A DNA stretch of 64,000 nucleotides from an uncultured Eubacterium sp. (GTDB taxonomy: Bacteria; Bacillota; Clostridia; Oscillospirales; Acutalibacteraceae). A program made the translations under genes and the position numbers. Under the pieces are notes generated by a model. That model saw nothing but the letters and a program-made list of their open reading frames with translations. It did no database searches and had not been told where the DNA came from. How positions within the stretch are numbered: the stretch's first letter is position 1; each line of letters opens with the position of its first letter. Positions 50,044 to 57,999 of this stretch are shown here, piece after piece. The stretch covers positions 1-64,000 of the forward strand of contig CALWHV010000017.1 of the NCBI GenBank assembly GCA_944380545.1, written 5' to 3'.

Positions 50044-50182
50044 AAAAGACCTCGTTCATCTGCCTGCGGCGCTGCCGCGGCGGTTTTATGATATTTTAAC
50101 ACCCGAAGCGCCGATTTGCAAGTGCGCGAAGCCTCCGGAGGTACGAAAATTCGGACTTTACGGCGGGCAAAGCAGATAAATA

Positions 50183-50211
50183 TTGTTTAACGGCGATATT
50201 TATGGTAAAAT
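50183..50211 (+). promoter_or_regulatory. rmuC promoter
   Basis: TTGTTT (50183-50188), 17-nt spacer, TAAAAT (50206-50211), about 29 nt before the start codon. Confidence 0.6.
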
Positions 50212-50239
50212 AGACGCAGCTTATTTTACGGAGGAAGTT

Positions 50240-51466
50240 ATGGAGATACTGACGATAATAGTTTCCGCGGCGACGCTTATAGTCAGCTGCGCCGCGCTGT
50301 TTGCGGCCGTAAGGCTGCGCGCGCAAAACAAGACCGACGAGATAAAGCCGATGGCGGACAAGCTCGAAAACCTTTCCGGCAGGCTTGACTACCTTTCCTC
50401 GCAGACGGATAAATCCCTGCGCGAGGTCACGGCGGCTATGCAGCAGCTTACAGAGAAGAATTACGAGCAGATGCTGAAAATCAACGCATCGCTTTCCGAA
50501 AGCTCGGAAAAGCAGGCGGCAAAGATAGCCGATTCCATCTCCAAAATGCAGGAGAGCAACGAAAAAAGGCTGGAGGAGATGCGCAAAACGGTTGACGAAA
50601 AGCTTGCCGAAACGCTCAACCAGCGGCTCAACGCATCGTTTAAAACGGTTTCCGAGCAGCTGTCGAATGTTTACAAGAGCCTTGGCGAGATGAAGGAGCT
50701 TTCAAGCGGAGTTACGGACAATGTTAAGAGCCTTAACAAGGTGCTTACCAATGTTAAGGCGCGCGGCACCTGGGCCGAGGTGCAGCTCGGCAACATACTT
50801 GACGAAACGATCCCGAATATGTACGACTCCAATGTAAAAACGAACCCGTCATACGACGGGCGCGTGGAATTTGCCGTTCGCATCCCCGCGCGCGAGGGCG
50901 ATGAGATAACCTATCTGCCGATAGATTCAAAATTCCCGATGGAGGATTACATACGCCTGAGCGACGCTGCGGAAAAAGGCGATTACGAGGAGCTTGAGCG
51001 GGCCAGAAAGGCGCTTGAAACGCGCGTTAAGGACGAGGCAAAGCTCGTTAAAAAATACATAGCGCCGCCGAACACCACGCCGTTTGCGATACTTTATCTT
51101 GCAACGGAGGGGCTTTACGCGGAGATAGCCTCCGGAAAGAGCGGCATTGCCGAGCAGCTTCAGGCGCAGGGCGTGATGATAGCCGGACCGAGCACGATAA
51201 CGGCGCTTTTAAACTCGCTTGCAATGGGCTTCAGAACGATAGCCATAAACAAAAAGGCAAACGAGGTGTGGAAGGTGCTGGGCGCCGCCAAGGACCAGTA
51301 CGAAAAATTCGGCGTGCTGCTGCAAAAGGCTAAGGACAAGATAGACGCAGCCGGCAAGGCGCTTGACGAGGCTGACCACAGAAATTCAATAATCCAGAAA
51401 AAGCTTAGAAGCGTTGAATCGCTTGAAGCGGGCGAGGCAAACGACATTCTGGGCATAGAGGAATAA
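50240..51466 (+). CDS. rmuC: DNA recombination protein RmuC
   Basis: 408 residues from the ATG at 50240 with GGAGGAAG 4-8 nt upstream; the open frame to 50183 would start within the promoter. Parts: an N-terminal membrane helix (about 3-22), a long coiled coil (about 35-165), and the RmuC domain with the PD-(D/E)XK-like YLPIDSKFP and RGTWAEVQLGNIL segments. RmuC is thought to limit inversions between short repeats, perhaps acting at the replication fork. Its short length compared with E. coli is usual for Bacillota. Confidence 0.93.
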   Translation: MEILTIIVSAATLIVSCAALFAAVRLRAQNKTDEIKPMADKLENLSGRLDYLSSQTDKSLREVTAAMQQLTEKNYEQMLKINASLSESSEKQAAKIADSISKMQESNEKRLEEMRKTVDEKLAETLNQRLNASFKTVSEQLSNVYKSLGEMKELSSGVTDNVKSLNKVLTNVKARGTWAEVQLGNILDETIPNMYDSNVKTNPSYDGRVEFAVRIPAREGDEITYLPIDSKFPMEDYIRLSDAAEKGDYEELERARKALETRVKDEAKLVKKYIAPPNTTPFAILYLATEGLYAEIASGKSGIAEQLQAQGVMIAGPSTITALLNSLAMGFRTIAINKKANEVWKVLGAAKDQYEKFGVLLQKAKDKIDAAGKALDEADHRNSIIQKKLRSVESLEAGEANDILGIEE

Positions 51467-51470
51467 AATA

Positions 51471-51508
51471 ATGCCTGCGGACTTTCACATCCGCAGGCTC
51501 TTTTTATT
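51471..51508 (+). terminator. rmuC terminator
   Basis: 9-bp stem GCCTGCGGA/TCCGCAGGC (51473-51481 with 51490-51498) followed by TCTTTTTATTT. Overlaps the end of the opposite radical SAM gene by 5 nt. Confidence 0.85.
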
Positions 51509-52583
51509 TGCACAGCTCTTCAAAAAGCGGCAGACAAGAATCAAAAAACGCCCTATACGCTTCGCAAAAATCCTCGCTTTCGCGCTCGCGGCGGCAGCCT
51601 CCGGCACGGCAGATTCTAAAATACGCGCATTTGCGGCAGCGCTCGCTTACATCGGCGCTGCTCTCGATAAATTCGATTGCCCGACGGCTGAACGCAAGCT
51701 CGGAAAAGCCGCATTCGTTGATATTGCCGAGCAGGTATTCATCAGTGCAGTAAAAATCGCAGGGAAAGATATCGCCGTTTGCCTCCGCAACGAACTGACG
51801 GGAGCAGACGCCGTTCATACCGCACTGCTCGGCGGGCAAGCCGCGGTAAAGGCGCAGCCAATTATCAAACCTGCGCACGCTTACATTTCTGCCCATCCTC
51901 AAATCGCGGGCGTACAGCCGAAACGCCTCCGTAAGAAAGGCGGCGTAATCCGCGGCGCTCATATAAAGGGACTCATCTTCGCGGCTTTTGAGCGGGCGCA
52001 GAGCGGGAATAAAGTGCAGCCTTTCAAAGCCCTGGGAGCGAAAGAAGGAATAGAGCTCCCCTCCCCTTCCGGCGCTGAGCGAGGTAAGCACGGCAAGCAC
52101 ATCGAACCGTACGCCGGCACTTCTGAGCGTTTCTGCGGCGGCAAGCGTCTTATAAAAGGTGCTTTTGCCGTCTGCGCTCTTTCGGCAGGCGTTTGCGGCG
52201 TAATCGCCGTCAAGGCTCAACCCGACCGTTATATCGTTTTGGCGAAGAAAGCGCGCCCACTCTCCGTCTATCAGCGCGCCGTTTGTTTGCAGCGAATAAT
52301 AAACGGCGCTGCCGCGGGTATTGAGGGCGTTTACATCATCTATGAAATCCTTAAAGAAATCAATGCCGGCAAGCGTGGGCTCGCCGCCCTGAAAAATGAA
52401 CGAAACAGGGTCTGACGCCGCAAAATCAAGCGATTTTTCAATAAGCGCGCGCGAGGTGCTGCGGCTCATAATCCCGCGGTCCGCCACCGCGCGGTTTAAG
52501 GAAACATCGCGGTAAAAGCAGTATTCACACGCAAATGTGCAGCGCGACGACGCGGGCTTGACCATAATGCTGAGCGATGGCAT
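51504..52583 (-). CDS. Anaerobic sulfatase maturase-like radical SAM/SPASM enzyme
   Basis: 359 residues. Radical SAM motif CTFACEYC (Cys15, 19, 22), GGEPTLAG, and LSLDGD follow in the usual places. The C-terminal SPASM cysteines are dense: CGMNGVCSRQ, CDFYC, and CRKCAYFRICRAGGC. This is the arrangement of anSME, which oxidises a Cys or Ser of sulfatases to formylglycine. No sulfatase with C/S-x-P/A-x-R is nearby, so its target is elsewhere or it modifies another protein or peptide. Last of a three-gene minus-strand unit with a phosphoesterase and a transporter. Confidence 0.85.
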   Translation of the reverse strand: MPSLSIMVKPASSRCTFACEYCFYRDVSLNRAVADRGIMSRSTSRALIEKSLDFAASDPVSFIFQGGEPTLAGIDFFKDFIDDVNALNTRGSAVYYSLQTNGALIDGEWARFLRQNDITVGLSLDGDYAANACRKSADGKSTFYKTLAAAETLRSAGVRFDVLAVLTSLSAGRGGELYSFFRSQGFERLHFIPALRPLKSREDESLYMSAADYAAFLTEAFRLYARDLRMGRNVSVRRFDNWLRLYRGLPAEQCGMNGVCSRQFVAEANGDIFPCDFYCTDEYLLGNINECGFSELAFSRRAIEFIESSADVSERCRKCAYFRICRAGGCRRERESEDFCEAYRAFFDSCLPLFEELCK

Positions 52584-52597
52584 ATGCGCCTCCGGAA

Positions 52598-53689
52598 TTA
52601 CAGAAGGAATTTGAGCAGCAGGGCGATTATTACGACCGCCGCGATAACGGCAACGATCTTTACGCCCCTGCTGACGGCGTCGAACATATTTGTGGGCATA
52701 AGGGTAAGAACGGCGTAAATAAATTTTTCCTTGACCTTTTTGCCCACTATATCGCGGTAGCGAAGGTCATAGGTGGTGTAGGAGCCGTCTTTTTTTATGC
52801 TGAACATACGCACGCCCCTGTCAAGACCGGGGCCGTAAACATGGAAACCGGCGCCCTGGGTGTAGCCGAGCTCAATGCCGCGCACCGTGCCGGTAAAGGA
52901 ATTATTATGGTCGTGGCCGAAGTAGATGCCCTTAACATCGCCCTTTTCCGCCATAGCGTCAAACTCGCCGCTGTTTTCCATCGGGTCGGCGGGAGATTCG
53001 CGCATAAAGCCCTCTTTATTGACAAGCTCCCTGTTGAGCACATACCATTTGCCGGCGTGGTTTCTGAAGCCCTGCTGCGCGCCCTTGACGCTCTTTTTGA
53101 CCTCAAGCAGAAGCTCCATCACCTCCGGCACGGGGATATGCTGGATAACGATGGACGGCAGCACGCGCCCGAGCTTTTTTTCGTATGAATCGCGCACGGA
53201 CCTGTACCATTCTATCTGGTTTTGATGCACATTATCGTAGCCGACCTTAAGGCTTGAATGGCTGTCTATCAAATAGATAAGAAAGACGGGCTCTCCGCCG
53301 CAGTCGAGCTCTATCGCCTGGTTGGCGCAGCCGTCAATGCCGGGCGTATCCTCCCCGATAAAGCAGTCTATTTTTTTATATATCTCAAACTGCTCCTTAT
53401 TTGTAAGCCCCACCTGGCGGTCGTGATTGCCGAAGCACACGGCAAAGGGGATCTTTCTTGAAACGGCGGGATAGGTTAAATCGCGAAGCGACTTTTCAAC
53501 CTTTTCGGCATTTCCGCCGAAGCTTGATTTGCCCCATATCTGATCGCCGGAATAGATGATAAGATCCGGCTTTTCGCGCTCAATAGCCGTGTTGATTAGC
53601 TCAAGCGTGTCCGGGCTGACGCGGGCGCCGTCCTGCGTGTCCGCTATCTGCATTATCTTAAATTCTTCGCCTTTAAAATTAAGCTTCAT
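52598..53689 (-). CDS. Membrane-anchored metallophosphoesterase
   Basis: 363 residues from the ATG at 53689 (AAAGGACGG upstream; a longer frame adds 7 residues without a site). Calcineurin-like motifs: IMQIADTQDG for the first Asp (His replaced by Gln, unusual), YSGDQIWG, FGNHDRQ and GHDHNN. The C-terminus is a membrane helix (about 343-362) preceded by basic residues, so the catalytic part is tethered to the membrane, probably inside. Related to Icc/MJ0936-type diesterases and purple-phosphatase-like proteins. It lies 14 nt from the maturase gene. Confidence 0.82.
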   Translation of the reverse strand: MKLNFKGEEFKIMQIADTQDGARVSPDTLELINTAIEREKPDLIIYSGDQIWGKSSFGGNAEKVEKSLRDLTYPAVSRKIPFAVCFGNHDRQVGLTNKEQFEIYKKIDCFIGEDTPGIDGCANQAIELDCGGEPVFLIYLIDSHSSLKVGYDNVHQNQIEWYRSVRDSYEKKLGRVLPSIVIQHIPVPEVMELLLEVKKSVKGAQQGFRNHAGKWYVLNRELVNKEGFMRESPADPMENSGEFDAMAEKGDVKGIYFGHDHNNSFTGTVRGIELGYTQGAGFHVYGPGLDRGVRMFSIKKDGSYTTYDLRYRDIVGKKVKEKFIYAVLTLMPTNMFDAVSRGVKIVAVIAAVVIIALLLKFLL

Positions 53690-53724
53690 AATAAACCGTC
53701 CTTTCCTCAAAGCAAAAGCCGCAG

Positions 53725-54984
53725 TTACACACCGCCGGCTGAATTTTCAGAAAACCTGTTCCACGGCCTGATGCAAAACGCCGTGATTACCGCCGCCGCC
53801 AAAGCGAGCGCAAGCCACATAACAAACAGCGCGCTCCAGCCGCCGCTGCCCTCAAGCAGCCTGCCCGCGCCTATATTCAAAACGCCGCAGCCGATATACG
53901 CCACCGCGTTTAGCAGCCCGCCGACGGTGCCCGTTCTGCCGTATGCAGCAAAATTGAGCGGCACAATAGTTATCAGCATAACATTTATGGCAAACATTGA
54001 ATTTGTTACGCCCGCCATACAGACGATCGCGGCAACGGCGCTTTTTGAGCCCGCGGCGAACAGCGCGGCAAGGAACACCGCCGCGGCGGCAAAGAACACG
54101 GCGGAGGTGGCAAGCTCGTTTTTAAGCTTTTTATTGACGAGCTTTGCTATATACGCCCCCGTTACATTGATAACGGGCAGCAGCATCGTAAGCAGCAGCG
54201 AGGCCCCCGTGCCCATACCGTAGCCGCCTTCAAGCAGTGTTGGGATCCACTGGGTAACGCTGTCCTTAAGCGTGCCCTGAATAGCTATCGGGATCATAAG
54301 CGCAACGGCTGAGCTTGCAAGCAGCAGCCGCCAAAGCTTTTTAAGGGAAACCGCCTTCTCGGACGGCGCCTCTGCCTCCTGCGCGGCGGGAGCGGAGTTC
54401 TTTATGCCCGCCGTGCCGAACAGCCAGTAAAAAGACACCGCCGTAACGATGCCGCCGCACACAAGAAAAACCCAGCGCCACGGCAGCAGCATCAGCACGG
54501 CAAGGCTAACCCCGTAGCTCGCCAGAGTTCCGAGCGGCACGGTGGTGGAGATATCAACGCCGAATTTCAGCCGCTCACCCTTATCATAGCTGTCTCCCGC
54601 AAGCTTAAGTATCGGCGCCCAGACAAGCGCCTGCGCTATGCCGTTTGCCGCCCACAGCAGCAAAACAGCTGCAAAGGAGGAGCTGAAAAAGCATATCAGA
54701 ATATTTGTAAGGCCGGAGGCAAAAACGCCTCCGAAAATCAGAACACGAGGCGAAAACCTGTCCGCCAGGGCGCCACTGAAGAGCTGGCCCGCGCCGTAGC
54801 AGATGAAAAACGCCGAAGATATGAGCGCCGTGCGGCTTTGGGAAAAGGTGCCGTCCTCCAAGAGCCGCGGCATAACGGCCGAAAAATCCAGCCTGCATAT
54901 ATATGTAGAAAAATAAGCCGCCCAGCAAAGCAGAAACAGCCTGCCGCCGTTTGCGCTTTTGTAGCCGAAATTTGCTTTTTTCAT
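53725..54984 (-). CDS. MFS transporter, OPA (organophosphate:phosphate antiporter) type
   Basis: 419 residues with twelve membrane segments. Features of the GlpT/UhpT branch: YICRLDFSAVMPRL at helix 1, the RTALISSAFFICYGAGQLFSGALADRFSPR stretch across helix 2 with its D-R loop, and a long central loop. It probably exchanges a phosphorylated compound for phosphate or handles a related anion. The neighbouring phosphoesterases suggest phosphate-ester use. First gene of the minus-strand unit reaching 51504, divergent from the phosphatase-superfamily gene at 55085. Confidence 0.85.
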   Translation of the reverse strand: MKKANFGYKSANGGRLFLLCWAAYFSTYICRLDFSAVMPRLLEDGTFSQSRTALISSAFFICYGAGQLFSGALADRFSPRVLIFGGVFASGLTNILICFFSSSFAAVLLLWAANGIAQALVWAPILKLAGDSYDKGERLKFGVDISTTVPLGTLASYGVSLAVLMLLPWRWVFLVCGGIVTAVSFYWLFGTAGIKNSAPAAQEAEAPSEKAVSLKKLWRLLLASSAVALMIPIAIQGTLKDSVTQWIPTLLEGGYGMGTGASLLLTMLLPVINVTGAYIAKLVNKKLKNELATSAVFFAAAAVFLAALFAAGSKSAVAAIVCMAGVTNSMFAINVMLITIVPLNFAAYGRTGTVGGLLNAVAYIGCGVLNIGAGRLLEGSGGWSALFVMWLALALAAAVITAFCIRPWNRFSENSAGGV

Positions 54985-55084
54985 AATTCCTCCGTTAAGT
55001 ATATTGCTTTGAGAGGTCAGTTACATTATAATACAAATCAAGGGCAAATGAAAGAAAAATCTTTTGCCCGGAGAGGGATAAATT

Positions 55085-55984
55085 ATGTTTAAAAGGATCA
55101 GAGGCGGGGCTTACCGCGCCCTGCTGAACAAAAGCGGGATCTTTGACAACCGCGCAGACGACGCGCTGCCGCAGACGGTGATAAGGGACATATGCGCCGC
55201 GCATTTTGAAAAGGGCGGCGAAAAGCGCAGGCGCGTTCTGCTTTACGGCTTTGACGGAGCGCGCGCAGACAGTATGTTTTATCTGCTTCAGGGCGGCGAC
55301 GAAAGCATCACGGGCTATAATTTTAAAAGCCCTTACAGCGCCGTAACGCTGATAAAGGAGCGCGGCACGCTGGTGCTGACCTATGCCGGCGGCTGCAAAA
55401 GCGACAGCTCCACGCTTCAGGAAACCAGCACGGCTCAGGGCTGGGCGGCGATACTGACGGGGAAATGGGGAAAGGAAAACGGCGTTCAAAAGCATGTTAC
55501 CAAGCTTGGCAGCGCGCCAACCATCCTGCTTGAGCTTGCCGAAAAGGGGCAGGGCGCGCTTTTTGCCTCAAGCTGGCAGGACCATTTTACGGTTACATAT
55601 AAGGACGAGATTAAATACGCCGAGGAGCGCTCCCTGCCGCTTGAATTCAGGCAGGTAAAGGACGAGGTTGAGCTTCAGCAGGCGTCGCTTGAGGCGATAG
55701 ACAGGGGCGACGCGATGATATTTTCCATAAACGAATTTGCCGACCACAACGGCCACTCCACGGGCTTCGGGCCGGATAATTACAGATATGTTGCGGGAAT
55801 TACGAACGCGGACAGATATGCCTTTGAGCTGATACGGCATATCGAAAGCCGCCCCGAATTCAAGGACGAGGACTGGCTCTACATAATAACCTCCGACCAC
55901 GGTGGACATCAGCGCCGCCACGGCACGCAGGACGAGCAGGACAGGATGACCTTTGCGGCAATCAGCAAAGCGCTGCCGCGATAA
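55085..55984 (+). CDS. Alkaline-phosphatase-superfamily hydrolase
   Basis: 299 residues. Metal-site motifs are LYGFDGAR (Asp57) near the N-terminus, DHNGHSTGFG and a TSDHGGH near the end. The nucleophile position is Thr116 in ETSTAQGWAAILTG, so it acts like phosphodiesterases/nucleotide pyrophosphatases, and not like sulfatases, which have Cys or Ser in CxPxR. No signal peptide, so cytoplasmic. It would cleave a phosphate mono- or diester; related to phosphonoacetate hydrolase and autotaxin-like enzymes. Divergent from the OPA transporter, with which it may cooperate. Confidence 0.82.
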   Translation: MFKRIRGGAYRALLNKSGIFDNRADDALPQTVIRDICAAHFEKGGEKRRRVLLYGFDGARADSMFYLLQGGDESITGYNFKSPYSAVTLIKERGTLVLTYAGGCKSDSSTLQETSTAQGWAAILTGKWGKENGVQKHVTKLGSAPTILLELAEKGQGALFASSWQDHFTVTYKDEIKYAEERSLPLEFRQVKDEVELQQASLEAIDRGDAMIFSINEFADHNGHSTGFGPDNYRYVAGITNADRYAFELIRHIESRPEFKDEDWLYIITSDHGGHQRRHGTQDEQDRMTFAAISKALPR

Positions 55985-56025
55985 AGCGCAAATTTAATAT
56001 TTTTGCCCAAATTTTAAATTAACAC

Positions 56026-56055
56026 TTGATTTTACGCACCCGAATGTTGTATTAT
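56026..56055 (+). promoter_or_regulatory. tRNA-Ala promoter
   Basis: TTGATT (56026-56031), 18-nt spacer, TATTAT (56050-56055), ending 11 nt before the tRNA. Confidence 0.6.
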
Positions 56056-56066
56056 ATATAGCGCAC

Positions 56067-56142
56067 GGGCGCGTAGCTCAGTTGGGAGAGTGCTGCATTC
56101 GCATTGCAGAGGTCGAGGGTTCGACTCCCTTCGCGTCCACCA
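56067..56142 (+). tRNA. tRNA-Ala (anticodon CGC)
   Basis: 76 nt with CCA encoded. The acceptor pairs GGGCGCG with CGCGTCC, including the G3-U70 pair that identifies alanine tRNA. The anticodon loop TTCGCAT gives anticodon CGC, reading GCG. D-, anticodon and T-arms fold normally. Confidence 0.95.
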
Positions 56143-56183
56143 AAAATAACCGAACGGCTTTTGCTGTTCGGTTATTTTTTACA
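56123..56183. repeat. Direct repeat, copy 1 (tRNA 3' end plus terminator)
   Basis: 61 bp from the tRNA T-arm through the terminator, identical to 56333-56393 (offset 210). Similarity continues weakly for about 20 nt more (ATAAG.G.GTCGAACCC). Confidence 0.92.
56143..56180 (+). terminator. tRNA-Ala terminator
   Basis: Long stem AATAACCGAACGGC/CTGTTCGGTTATT and TTTTTT directly after the CCA end. Confidence 0.92.
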
Positions 56184-56221
56184 AATAAGGGAGTCGAACC
56201 CGTGAGGGTCTGCGCGTAAAG

Positions 56222-56245
56222 AAAACAGCCCGGCGGGCTGTTTTT
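56222..56245 (+). terminator. Hairpin with T-run between the repeat copies
   Basis: AACAGCCC and GGGCTGTT pair over 8-10 bp, flanked by A and T runs. No gene feeds it, unless transcription reads through from tRNA-Ala. Confidence 0.5.
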
Positions 56246-56332
56246 AGCGCAGAGCGGCGAGTCGGGTACCGAAATGCGCAGCATTTGGGTCGGCAAGCCA
56301 TCAGGATGCAAGGCAGCGCCGAAGCAGCCGGT

Positions 56333-56393
56333 GACTCCCTTCGCGTCCACCAAAAATAACCGAACGGCTTTTGCTGTTCGGTTATTTTTTACA
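56333..56393. repeat. Direct repeat, copy 2 (tRNA-Ala 3' end pseudo-fragment)
   Basis: Second copy of the last 20 nt of tRNA-Ala and its terminator. No tRNA 5' half precedes it; the 149 bp between the copies contain no gene. Confidence 0.92.
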
Positions 56394-56452
56394 GATAAGT
56401 GGGTCGAACCCCATACGGGGGTGCGCATACAGGCGGGGCTTGGATGCGAGAA

Positions 56453-56516
56453 ACAAAAAAAGCCCGCGCGAAATGCCCTCTCGGACAGGCGTGCACCTGC
56501 CCCACTTTGCGCGGGC
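56453..56516 (-). terminator. Nested-hairpin terminator of the murA-walJ-rlmH direction
   Basis: GCCCGCGCGAAATG (56462-56475) pairs with CACTTTGCGCGGGC (56503-56516) with two mismatches, enclosing a second GGACAGGCGTGCACCTGCCC hairpin; the A-run at 56453-56461 is the minus-strand T-tract. Confidence 0.7.
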
Positions 56517-56638
56517 GCCCGCTTATAACAAGCGCGGCTGATTATTTGAGCGGCGATTTCTGCCGCTGACTATATTCTATCATTTTTCGCGCCGAAAACA
56601 ATCCAAGAATCGGAAAATTTGCTACACAAAACGGAAAT

Positions 56639-56663
56639 GCCGCCGAAGTTTTGCTTTGGCGGC
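56639..56663 (-). terminator. Weak hairpin at the end of rlmH
   Basis: GCCGCC/GGCGGC with AAG/CTT inside, right after the rlmH stop; the T-tract is broken (ATTTCCGTTTT). Confidence 0.45.
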
Positions 56664-56664
56664 A

Positions 56665-57144
56665 TTATTTATGATATTTTGAATTATTCATAATGGAAAA
56701 GGCGCGGTAGATCTGCTCAAGCAGCACGAGGCGCATAAGCTGGTGCGGCAGCGTGAGCCTGCCGAACGAAAGCCTGAGCGCGCCGAGCGCCTTCACCCTT
56801 TGCGAAAGCCCGAATGAGCCGCCGATGACGAAGGCTATTTTTGAGCTGCTCATTGAAATATCGCCCAAAAGCCCTGCGAGTTGCGGCGAGGAATACTCCC
56901 TGCCCTCGATGCACAGTGGGATGACCGCGGCGCCCTTTGGGACGGCGGCGATTATGCGCTCGCCCTCCTTTTCAAGCACGGCCTGTATCTCCTTTTCGGA
57001 CGGCGAGGCGGAGCATTTTTCCTCCGCGACTTCAACGACGCTTACGCCTGCGTACGGAGTCAGGCGCTTCAGGTATTCGGCGCAGCCGTCTTTCAGATAC
57101 TGCTCCTTAAGGCGGCCGACGCAGATTATGCTGATATTTATCAC
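56665..57144 (-). CDS. rlmH: 23S rRNA (pseudouridine-1915-N3)-methyltransferase RlmH
   Basis: 159 residues, the family's normal size. SPOUT knot motifs FVIGGSFGLS and LRLSFGRLTLPHQLMRLVLLEQIYRA, with the ending NSKYHK, are diagnostic. RlmH methylates pseudouridine 1915 in helix 69 of 23S rRNA as a late step of ribosome assembly. Its ATG overlaps the walJ stop by 4 nt; walJ-rlmH is a standard pair in Bacillota. Confidence 0.96.
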   Translation of the reverse strand: MINISIICVGRLKEQYLKDGCAEYLKRLTPYAGVSVVEVAEEKCSASPSEKEIQAVLEKEGERIIAAVPKGAAVIPLCIEGREYSSPQLAGLLGDISMSSSKIAFVIGGSFGLSQRVKALGALRLSFGRLTLPHQLMRLVLLEQIYRAFSIMNNSKYHK

Positions 57145-57929
57145 AGGACTATCATACCTCCGTCGTTCACGGGCTTTGAAACATAGAGGCGGTAATCCTC
57201 ATTTTCCTTTGCGCCCATATCGGAAAGGGCGGAAACTGCGGAAAGGCGCGCGATCTCAGGCACATTATTATCCCGGCTGAGATGCGAGAGGACTATGCGG
57301 GTCGCGCCCGCCTGCACAAGCTCCTTTGCAAAGGCGTCCGCCGCGGCGTTTGAAAGATGCCCCTTATCGGAGAGGATGCGCTGCTTGAGAGGATACGGAT
57401 AGGCGCCGTTTTGAAGCATAGAGACCTCGTGGTTAGACTCAAGAAACACAAGATCGCTGCCGCTGACGCTTTTTTTTGCATCATCCGTGACATAGCCGGT
57501 ATCGGTGCAAACGGAGATACGCCGCCCGTCCGACATCTCAACGCAGTAGCCGACGCAGTCCGCCGAATCGTGCGAATTATGAAACGCGCTTACATACATA
57601 TCGCCGAGATCGAGCACGCCCGTAAGCTCGTGCGACTCCACCTGATTGTTGGCGATCCCGCAAAAGCGCAGCTCCTCCAGCGTTGCGGGGCTTGCAAAGA
57701 CCGGAACCTTATGGCGCGACGCAAAAACGCGCAGCCCTGCAACATGATCCGTATGCTCGTGCGTTACGAACACGGCGCGGATGCTTGCGGGGTCCACCCC
57801 GATATCCCAAAGCGCGGCGGAGCATCTTTTTGCCGACACGCCGATATCAACGAGGATACCTGAATTCTTGCCGCCGATATATATTGAATTTCCGCTGCTG
57901 CCCGAAAAGAGCTGACAAACCTTTGCCAT
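57141..57929 (-). CDS. walJ: MBL-fold metallohydrolase WalJ/YycJ
   Basis: 262 residues from the ATG at 57929 (GGGGAG 6-7 nt upstream; a longer frame to 57947 lacks a site). Metallo-beta-lactamase motif THEHTDHVAG gives four ligands; further His and Asp in HNSHDSAD, CTDTGYV and LSHLSRDN complete the two-metal site. Opening CQLFSGSSGNSIYIG is typical of YycJ. It is thought to act on DNA or RNA ends in coordination with cell division; normally beside the walRK genes, which are missing here. Confidence 0.92.
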   Translation of the reverse strand: MAKVCQLFSGSSGNSIYIGGKNSGILVDIGVSAKRCSAALWDIGVDPASIRAVFVTHEHTDHVAGLRVFASRHKVPVFASPATLEELRFCGIANNQVESHELTGVLDLGDMYVSAFHNSHDSADCVGYCVEMSDGRRISVCTDTGYVTDDAKKSVSGSDLVFLESNHEVSMLQNGAYPYPLKQRILSDKGHLSNAAADAFAKELVQAGATRIVLSHLSRDNNVPEIARLSAVSALSDMGAKENEDYRLYVSKPVNDGGMIVL

Positions 57930-57949
57930 AAAGAACTCCCCAAACAAAC

Positions 57950-57975
57950 TTAAAGGGGCTTACGCCCCTTTTTGT
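57950..57975. terminator. Hairpin between murA and walJ
   Basis: GGGGC-TTAC-GCCCC (AAAGGGGC/GCCCCTTT) with T-runs; a better terminator on plus than on minus, so some murA transcripts may continue into walJ. Confidence 0.45.
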
Positions 57976-57999
57976 GTTTATCTGTTGCGATTAATCAAA

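Noticed and set aside
56078..56428. Minus-strand frame ending GVEPSTSAMRMQHSPN
   Set aside because: It is antisense to tRNA-Ala and its duplicated 3' end; this type of product is a known artefact.
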